In this document: positions 15,311 through 20,527 of the stretch, piece after piece | How positions within the stretch are numbered: position 1 is the first letter of the stretch | Layout of the letters: the number at the start of each line of letters is the position of its first letter | Assembly: GCA_002315155.1 (NCBI GenBank) | Contig: DCFY01000099.1 | Coordinates: 9,142-29,668 of the forward strand | Direction of reading: 5' to 3' | DNA: 20,527 bases | Source of the DNA: Megamonas sp. UBA1792 | GTDB taxonomy: Bacteria > Bacillota_C > Negativicutes > Selenomonadales > Selenomonadaceae | Made by a program: the position numbers and the translations under genes | The notes under the pieces: generated by a model | The model's input: the letters and a program-made list of their open reading frames with translations, nothing else | Told to the model about the DNA's origin: nothing | Database searches by the model: none

Positions 15311-16609
15311 ATGAATTATCAGGAATCTTTGGATTATCTGGAAGGCTTGAATAAATTTGGTTGTAAGCTTGGTCTGGTACGTATTACGCGGCTTTTGGAA
15401 CTGCTTGATGAGCCGCAGCACCGCTATAAGACGATCCATATTACAGGTACAAATGGTAAGGGATCGACTTCTGTTATGCTGGCGGGGATATTTACACATT
15501 CAGAAATTCGGACGGGACTCTATATATCACCACATCTCGTATCATATACGGAGCGCATGCAGGTTGATGGGCAGCCAATCAGTGAGGAAGATTTTGCTGA
15601 TTGCATTGGTGCGGTAAAGACTTTTGTCGATCAGATGATTGCTGAGGGCGAGGAAAGTCCGACACAGTTTGAAGTACTCACAGCAATGGCGTTTTTTTAC
15701 TTTGCAGTGAAGCATGTAGAGTATGCCGTCATTGAGGTAGGTCTTGGCGGCTTGCTTGATTCAACGAACGTTATCATGCCGGAAGCATCTGTAATTACGA
15801 ATGTGACCTTTGAGCATGCGGATCGCTGCGGTGGTACACTGGAAGGTATCGCACACCATAAAGCAGGTATTATAAAAGATGGAATTCCTGTTGTTACAGC
15901 AGCACAGGGCACTGCACTTATGATACTACAGGCAGCAGCACATGAAAAAAATGCGGATATCTTCGTTGCGGGTGAAGACTTTGCTTCTTCATTTATATCT
16001 TTTGATGGCAGTATGCAGCATTTGGAGTTTACTTCAGAACTTCTGGGTGTTGCGAAACAGGAGTATGCATTGCAGATGCTCGGTGAACATCAAATTGAAA
16101 ACAGTGCTTTGGCGATTATGACAGCGCATGTCATCCACAATATGGAAGAGCGAATTACGATGGAGAGTATAGCCCGGGCTTTGGAACTTACAGTTTGGCC
16201 GGGGCGTTTTGAAAAAATCAATCTTGATGGTCAGGACATCATTATTGATGGTGCACATAATCCTGCTGGTATGAAAGTGCTGCGCCGCAATCTTGATGTG
16301 TATTTTCCGGCAAGGGAACGTGTCATTCTTTTGGGGATTCTTAAAGATAAAGATATTGACACCATGCTGGAAGAACTTTTGCGACCGAACGATACAGTTA
16401 TTGTAACTGTGCCGCAATCGAACCGGGCGTCGGATCCGGACGCGGTTGCGCGTAAAATAAAAACACAGCATATTGAAGTCCATAAAGATCCGCAGGAGGC
16501 ACTGGAACGTTCATTGGAGCTGGCAAATAAGGAAAGAATTCTTTGTGCGGCTGGTTCGCTTTACCTTGTCGGAGGACTACGTCAAATGGTGCTGAATAAA
16601 AAACAGTAA
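15311..16609 (+). CDS. folC: Folylpolyglutamate synthase / dihydrofolate synthase
   Basis: FolC ligates glutamate to dihydropteroate and extends the polyglutamate tail of folates, which keeps cofactors in the cell and matters for the folate enzymes FolD and Fhs encoded 8-10 kb upstream. The 432-residue protein has the ATP loop GTNGKGS at 46-52, the metal-site EVGLGG around E142, H169 in ITNVTFEHAD, K184 in HHKAGI (a lysine position carbamylated in Mur-ligase relatives) and DGAHNPAG near 315. ATG 15311 follows AAAGGA that overlaps the valS stop. The valS-folC pair is common in Firmicutes, so folC is probably under valine-tRNA T-box control here too. A terminator follows. Confidence 0.95.
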   Translation: MNYQESLDYLEGLNKFGCKLGLVRITRLLELLDEPQHRYKTIHITGTNGKGSTSVMLAGIFTHSEIRTGLYISPHLVSYTERMQVDGQPISEEDFADCIGAVKTFVDQMIAEGEESPTQFEVLTAMAFFYFAVKHVEYAVIEVGLGGLLDSTNVIMPEASVITNVTFEHADRCGGTLEGIAHHKAGIIKDGIPVVTAAQGTALMILQAAAHEKNADIFVAGEDFASSFISFDGSMQHLEFTSELLGVAKQEYALQMLGEHQIENSALAIMTAHVIHNMEERITMESIARALELTVWPGRFEKINLDGQDIIIDGAHNPAGMKVLRRNLDVYFPARERVILLGILKDKDIDTMLEELLRPNDTVIVTVPQSNRASDPDAVARKIKTQHIEVHKDPQEALERSLELANKERILCAAGSLYLVGGLRQMVLNKKQ

Positions 16610-16615
16610 AGGAAA

Positions 16616-16685
16616 AAAGGGAAACCAGCTATCCGGGTAGAATGTTCTATAATATCTGTGATGGATAAGGTTTCCCTTTGTTTTT
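16616..16685 (+). terminator. Long-loop terminator after folC
   Basis: An 11-bp perfect outer stem (16616-16626 with 16669-16679) and an inner 5-bp helix (16630-16634 with 16663-16667) are followed by GTTTTTATT. The structure is larger than a usual terminator but the T run fits termination of valS-folC. Confidence 0.75.
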
Positions 16686-16716
16686 ATTGTGGAAAATGAT
16701 TTAAAAAGGTGAGAGT

Positions 16717-17943
16717 GTGAATATATTTAAACAAAAAAGAATAACGATAATACTTGACCATTGGATTTTCTATGCAATCCTGGCGATGATATTCTTTTTG
16801 GCATTGGAGCCGATGATCGCGACAGCAGCTTTGCTTGCCGGTATGCTGTTCTATATTGCAAAGATATGCATCCTGCATGGGGTTAGGTTTCGTCGCACAT
16901 TGTTTGATATACCAATCGGACTTTTTCTTCTTTTTGGTATACTTTCAGTGCCAATGTCACCGGACCCTGGCTTCAGTTTTTATAATTTTTATAATCTTGC
17001 CGGTCGGTATGTGCTGACATATGTACTTGTTGTACAAAATGTAACAACTGTAAAACAGATAAAAAAAATGTCTTGTGCATTAGGAGCCTCGGCAGTTGTT
17101 GTTGTTTTATACGGCTTTTATCAGTACATCTTTGGTGTTGATATTAGCACGATGAAGTGGGTGGATGGTAATGCGTTTCCTGCGCTTAAGACACGTATTT
17201 TTTCTACATGGGTGAATCCGAATATTCTCGCGGGTTATCTTGATATTGCCTTATGCATCGTATTTGGTCTTTTTGTTATGATGAAGCAGAAACGGGCACG
17301 CTGTATCCTTGCCGGAGGGTTTATTCTGCTGGCGATTTGTTTGGTGATGACATATGCGCGGGGGGCATGTTTGTCCATTGCAATCGTGTTGGCTGGATAT
17401 GGTCTGTTTAAGGATCGGCGTATTTTGTTTGGATGCATCGCTTTTGGGACAGTAGTGCTTCTTGTTGATACAACACTGGCGGAGCGACTTGCAGCGGTAT
17501 TTACCAAGATTGATACATCATCGGAGATGCGGCTGGCATTGTGGGAAAGCACAATCGCAATGATTATAGACCATCCATTGCTGGGAATTGGCTGGGGGGC
17601 TTATTGGATGGTTTACCCGGAGTATGATTTCTATATTAATGATGCTGCTGTACGAATTGTACATGCGCACAACATGTATCTGAATTATGCAGCAGAGATC
17701 GGACTTGTTGGTGCGGCGGGATTTTTCTGGTATTTCTTTGGGACGATGTGGCTGGCACTGTCATCGCGGTATCTGCGCGAATCCGCTTTTTTAAATGGAC
17801 TTCTTCTAGGGCTTGGATTGGCAGTGCTATCCATTGCGTTTAATGGCCTTACGGATTATGTGCTTTTTAACATTCCGTCGTCAATGTTGTTCTGGCTCAT
17901 TGCTGCGATGATTGTACTTATTGAAAAAAATATGGTGGATTAA
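16717..17943 (+). CDS. O-antigen ligase / polymerase-family membrane protein
   Basis: Members of the Wzy/WaaL superfamily transfer or polymerise lipid-linked glycans on the outer face of the inner membrane. The 408-residue protein has about ten to twelve hydrophobic segments, the RGA motif (MTYARGACLS) and the periplasmic loop with WGAYWMVYPEYD and HAHNMYLNYAAEIGLVG, the O-antigen-ligase domain signature with its conserved histidine. The start is GTG 16717 with AGGTGAG just upstream (short spacing). It stands alone between folC and rex with no other glycan genes, so ligase versus polymerase cannot be decided, and other substrates such as teichuronic or capsule chains are possible. It favours an outer-membrane-bearing organism. 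No promoter is evident. Confidence 0.82.
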   Translation: MNIFKQKRITIILDHWIFYAILAMIFFLALEPMIATAALLAGMLFYIAKICILHGVRFRRTLFDIPIGLFLLFGILSVPMSPDPGFSFYNFYNLAGRYVLTYVLVVQNVTTVKQIKKMSCALGASAVVVVLYGFYQYIFGVDISTMKWVDGNAFPALKTRIFSTWVNPNILAGYLDIALCIVFGLFVMMKQKRARCILAGGFILLAICLVMTYARGACLSIAIVLAGYGLFKDRRILFGCIAFGTVVLLVDTTLAERLAAVFTKIDTSSEMRLALWESTIAMIIDHPLLGIGWGAYWMVYPEYDFYINDAAVRIVHAHNMYLNYAAEIGLVGAAGFFWYFFGTMWLALSSRYLRESAFLNGLLLGLGLAVLSIAFNGLTDYVLFNIPSSMLFWLIAAMIVLIEKNMVD

Positions 17944-17959
17944 GAGTAAATTAAACGAT

Positions 17960-17983
17960 AACAGGGAGATGATTTCCTGTTTT
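17960..17983 (+). terminator. Weak terminator-like hairpin before rex
   Basis: An 8-bp stem with one G-U pair (17960-17967 with 17974-17981) closes a 6-base loop and is followed by only four T (17980-17983). It may partially end the upstream transcript or be a structure in the rex leader, 22 bases before the rex start. Confidence 0.35.
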
Positions 17984-18005
17984 AATGAAAATGGAGGATT
18001 TTAAG

Positions 18006-18635
18006 GTGAAAGATCAAATTATAATTTCCAAGGCAACGATTGATCGGCTGCCGCTTTATTTTCGTACACTCAGACTGGCACAGGATGAGGGCATCGATAT
18101 CATATCTTCGGATGAGCTTGGACGCCGCCTGAGTATTACGCCGGAGCAGATTCGTAAGGATCTTGCGTCCTTTGGACAGTTTGGCAAGAAAGGTGTAGGC
18201 TATTATGTTAATGAGCTCAAGCGTAATGTTGGTGAAATCCTTGGACTTGATAACCACTGGAATATTGCTGTCGTCGGCATCGGGCATCTTGGTGCAGCAC
18301 TTGCAAACTATCAGAACTTTGTGACACTTGGCTTTAATCTGGTAGCTCTTTTTGATCAGGACCCAAATGTTATTGGCGCAACAGTCAATCATGTAAAGGT
18401 AGAGGATATTTCACAGCTCGATACGATCATTAAGCAACGCAATATTCAGATTGGTATTATAGCAGTACCCGCAGCGTTTGCGCAGGGAGTTGCGGATCGA
18501 TTTGTTGAAGCCGGTATACGAGGGATTTGGAACTTTGCACCAATTAAAATGAAGGTGCCGCAGTCGATGCATATTGTAAATGAGGATTTATCCGTTGGAC
18601 TTAGTAGTTTGTCTTATCATATTACAAGAAAATAA
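18006..18635 (+). CDS. rex: Redox-sensing transcriptional repressor Rex
   Basis: Rex binds operators when NAD+ is high and lets go when NADH rises, controlling fermentation and respiratory genes. The 209-residue protein has the N-terminal winged helix (ISKATIDRLPLYFRTLR, then ITPEQIRKDLASFG and GKKGVGY near 46-62) and a Rossmann NAD(H) domain with VVGIGHLGAAL near 86-96, plus the C-terminal swapped helix. I chose GTG 18006 because GGAGG at 17993-17997 is 8 bases upstream and the protein then begins MKDQ, as usual for Rex; the in-frame ATGs at 17985 and 17991 come before that site. The gene lies just upstream of a fermentation CoA-transferase, but a terminator at 18742 separates the two. Confidence 0.95.
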   Translation: MKDQIIISKATIDRLPLYFRTLRLAQDEGIDIISSDELGRRLSITPEQIRKDLASFGQFGKKGVGYYVNELKRNVGEILGLDNHWNIAVVGIGHLGAALANYQNFVTLGFNLVALFDQDPNVIGATVNHVKVEDISQLDTIIKQRNIQIGIIAVPAAFAQGVADRFVEAGIRGIWNFAPIKMKVPQSMHIVNEDLSVGLSSLSYHITRK

Positions 18636-18741
18636 CAAAAATTCACGAGAAAAAAACAAAAATATTATTATAAAATTTTTAAAATCGTGCGAGTTCAATA
18701 AAATCAAATATACTTTGAACTTATTTTCACAAATGAGGTAA

Positions 18742-18783
18742 AAAAGCCGTCAAGAATAAGACCTATCTATCTTGACGGCTTTT
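18742..18783 (+). terminator. Intrinsic terminator after rex, possibly bidirectional
   Basis: A perfect 13-bp stem (18742-18754 with 18771-18783) closes a 16-base loop. Four A on the left arm and four T on the right arm give a T-rich tail on both strands. It lies 106 bases after the rex stop. Confidence 0.85.
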
Positions 18784-18824
18784 CTTTGTAGTGGTATGCT
18801 TGTCAATGGGATATAAGTGATACA

Positions 18825-18852
18825 TTGTGTTATGATAATCTTTAATTATAAG
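18825..18852 (+). promoter_or_regulatory. Candidate promoter of the CoA-transferase
   Basis: TTGTGT (18825-18830) and TATAAG (18847-18852) are separated by 16 bases, leaving a leader of about 120 bases before the start at 18980. An overlapping alternative with an extended -10 lies about 25 bases upstream. Confidence 0.35.
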
Positions 18853-18979
18853 ACACTCTTTTAATAAATGTAAGTTATAGTTGTGGCGAGTGTTGAATAG
18901 TTCTGGATTGTTTTACGTGTAAACATCCCAAAAAGACTAAAGGTCAATTGTTTTGGCCTAATGAGGGAGGATTTTATCA

Positions 18980-20485
18980 ATGATCGATATTCTTGATCGT
19001 GTACGCAATAAAGCGTTGCAGGCAAAGATCGTTAGTGCTGAAGAAGCTGCCGCTTTTATCAAGCCTAATATGAACATTGGTACAAGCGGATTTACCCCAT
19101 CCGGGTATCCAAAAGCAGTTCCTTTGGCTCTTGCTGAACGCATGAAAAAGGAACCATTTAAGATTAATTTATGGACAGGTGCCTCTACGGGCCAGGAACT
19201 GGATGGTGCACTTGCTGCGGTTCATGGGATTAAAAAACGTATGCCATATCAGACAAACAAAACACTTCGTGCTGAAATCAATAGCGGAGAAGTTGATTAC
19301 TGTGATCTTCATCTTAGCGAATCCGCACAGTTTGCCCGCTACGGCTTTATGGGTGGAAAAATTGATGTAGCTATTGTCGAAGCTTGTGCAATTACAGAAG
19401 AAGGCAATATTATTCCGACGACTTCGTTGGGCAATTCTGCATCGTATGTACAGTCTGCTGATGTAGTTATCGTTGAAGTTAATACAACGCAGCCGCTTGA
19501 ACTCGAAGGAATGCATGATGTATATGTTCCGCTTGATCCGCCGCATCGCTTGCCAATTCCGGTTGTTAAAGCAAATGATCGTATTGGTACGACCTACATT
19601 CCATGTACCCCGGATAAAATCAAGTACATAGTTCCTTGTGATATTAAGGATCATACGCGTGCATTTGGTGCAACGGATGATAATGCAAAAAAAATGTCAC
19701 ACTTCTTTGTTGAGTTTCTTCATGAAGAAGTCAAAAAAGGTCATTTTCCGAAAAATTTATTGCCGCTTCAGTCGGGTGTTGGTAACGTAGCAAATGCTGT
19801 AATTGGTGGCTTTGTTGACTCAGATTTAAAAGATCTTTCTGTTTATACTGAAGTTATTCAGGATGGTATGTTTGACCTTATCGATGCTGGTAAGCTTACG
19901 TTTGCGTCAGGCACTGCTTTATCACCATCACCAGATGGACTGGAACGTTTTTATAAAAATATAAAAGAATATCGTAAACATATTATGCTTCGTCCGCAGG
20001 AAGTAGCAAATAGTCCTGAAGTAGCGCGTCGTATTGGTGTTATTGCTATGAATACAGCTATCGAATGTGATATTTATGGTAATGTAAATTCGACACATAT
20101 CATGGGGACGAAAATGATGAATGGGATTGGCGGCTCGGGTGATTTTGCTCGTAATGCATACCTCTCATGTTTCTTTACAACATCGACGGCAAAGGATGGT
20201 CTTATTTCATCTATTGTACCAATGTGTTCACATGTCGATCATACGGAACACGACGTTGATATTATTTGTACAGAACAGGGTATCGCTGATGTCCGTGGTC
20301 TTGCACCGCGCGAACGTGCGCGTGTCATTATCAACAACTGTGTTCATCCAGATTACAAGCCAATGCTTTTAGATTATCTGGAAAGAGCAGAAGAAGTTAC
20401 AAAGCATGCACATACACCGCATATCATCAAAGAAGCGTTGTCATGGCATGAAAGGTTTATAGAAACAGGAACAATGAAGAAATAG
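18980..20485 (+). CDS. Succinate/propionate-type acetyl-CoA hydrolase/transferase
   Basis: This is a class I CoA-transferase of the acetate/succinate/propionate family (Cat1, AarC, ScpC relatives) that moves CoA between short organic acids without spending ATP. The 501-residue length fits. The catalytic glutamate is E291 in YTEVIQDG (289-296); glycine-rich loops are GVGNVANA (266-273) and NGIGGSGDF (381-389), the latter forming the oxyanion/CoA site. ATG 18980 follows GAGGGAGG. In succinate- or propionate-forming anaerobes this enzyme activates succinate from propionyl- or acetyl-CoA; which acids are used here cannot be read. Rex, encoded just upstream, often controls such fermentation genes, but no convincing Rex operator was seen. 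Another gene begins 19 bases downstream. Confidence 0.92.
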   Translation: MIDILDRVRNKALQAKIVSAEEAAAFIKPNMNIGTSGFTPSGYPKAVPLALAERMKKEPFKINLWTGASTGQELDGALAAVHGIKKRMPYQTNKTLRAEINSGEVDYCDLHLSESAQFARYGFMGGKIDVAIVEACAITEEGNIIPTTSLGNSASYVQSADVVIVEVNTTQPLELEGMHDVYVPLDPPHRLPIPVVKANDRIGTTYIPCTPDKIKYIVPCDIKDHTRAFGATDDNAKKMSHFFVEFLHEEVKKGHFPKNLLPLQSGVGNVANAVIGGFVDSDLKDLSVYTEVIQDGMFDLIDAGKLTFASGTALSPSPDGLERFYKNIKEYRKHIMLRPQEVANSPEVARRIGVIAMNTAIECDIYGNVNSTHIMGTKMMNGIGGSGDFARNAYLSCFFTTSTAKDGLISSIVPMCSHVDHTEHDVDIICTEQGIADVRGLAPRERARVIINNCVHPDYKPMLLDYLERAEEVTKHAHTPHIIKEALSWHERFIETGTMKK

Positions 20486-20504
20486 TAGGAGGGTAAATTC
20501 CATT

Positions 20505-20527
20505 ATGAGCAATGAACACGAAAAAAT
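20505..20527 (+). CDS. Start of an unidentified gene, cut by the window end
   Basis: Only seven codons are visible (MSNEHEK). AGGAGGG at 20487-20493 precedes ATG 20505 by 11 bases, and the gap to the CoA-transferase is 19 bases, so it is probably in the same operon. In propionate-forming relatives a methylmalonyl-CoA mutase gene could follow, but the visible residues do not test this. Confidence 0.6.

Larger units (their letters stand above)
18636..18979 (+). other. Gap between rex and the CoA-transferase: terminator and promoter region
   Basis: No gene is seen. It holds a 7-bp inverted repeat (18692-18698 with 18715-18721), the terminator at 18742-18783, and about 195 bases of leader and promoter region before the CoA-transferase. 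Promoter candidates are TTGTGT (18825-18830) with TATAAG (18847-18852) at 16 bases, and TTGTCA (18800-18805) with an extended TGATACATT (18818-18826). Near the gene are an imperfect palindrome (18905-18928) and a small hairpin of GGTCAA with TTGGCC just before the GAGGGAGG site. Confidence 0.6.

Noticed and set aside
16648..16653. TATAAT as a promoter for the O-antigen ligase-like gene
   Set aside because: It has no -35 box at 16-18 bases and lies in the loop of the folC terminator, upstream of the T run.
18714..18732. A true Rex operator (TTGTGAA-4-TTCACAA)
   Set aside because: Only the right half matches; the left half is 5 of 7 and the spacer is 6 instead of 4.
1..20527. CRISPR array, insertion sequence, prophage, toxin-antitoxin or defence genes
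   Set aside because: No direct repeat arrays, transposase, integrase or matching protein motifs were found on either strand.

Overview
The window looks like chromosomal core sequence from an anaerobic, low-to-mid GC, diderm Firmicute, most likely a Negativicute. This is inference: futalosine-type UbiA/UbiD menaquinone genes, NfnAB, a T-box on valS, Rex, a succinate-type CoA-transferase and an O-antigen-ligase-like membrane protein fit that group together. The genus cannot be set from the sequence. Every gene I can support lies on the + strand.

Layout. (1) 1-4599, quinone and Tat block: 3' end of a polyprenyl diphosphate synthase, two tandem tatA-like genes (the first with its own promoter and terminator, the second with a near-consensus promoter), tatC, a UbiD-family decarboxylase and a UbiA-family prenyltransferase. 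Prenyl supply, ring prenylation and decarboxylation point to menaquinone synthesis, interleaved with the protein export system that serves many quinone-linked redox enzymes. (2) 4627-10979, one-carbon and electron block: folD, fhs, a short divergent MetF-like protein, nfnA and nfnB. FolD and Fhs interconvert formate and methylene-THF with NADP(H); Nfn links NADPH to NADH and ferredoxin. A 640-base AT-rich gap (7270-7909) holds no clear gene but has palindromes, hairpins and short ORF remnants. (3) 11108-12185: a stand-alone DEDDh exonuclease and a DUF523/TudS-type protein, closely spaced. (4) 12239-16609: tRNA-Leu(UAG), a complete T-box leader, valS and folC. (5) 16717-20527: an O-antigen ligase/polymerase-like membrane protein, the NADH-sensing repressor Rex, a succinate/propionate-type CoA-transferase and the first codons of another gene.

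The genes outline an anaerobic metabolism balancing NAD(P)H through Nfn and Rex while running folate C1 chemistry and CoA-transferase fermentation. I found no mobile element, CRISPR array, phage gene, toxin module or defence system, and no convincing new multi-gene system. The items most worth a second look are the atypical MetF-like protein beside nfnAB, the exonuclease-TudS pair, the structured gap at 7.35-7.6 kb, the duplicated tatA carrying a TatB-like N-terminus, and a perfect 14-bp inverted repeat inside the end of folD.
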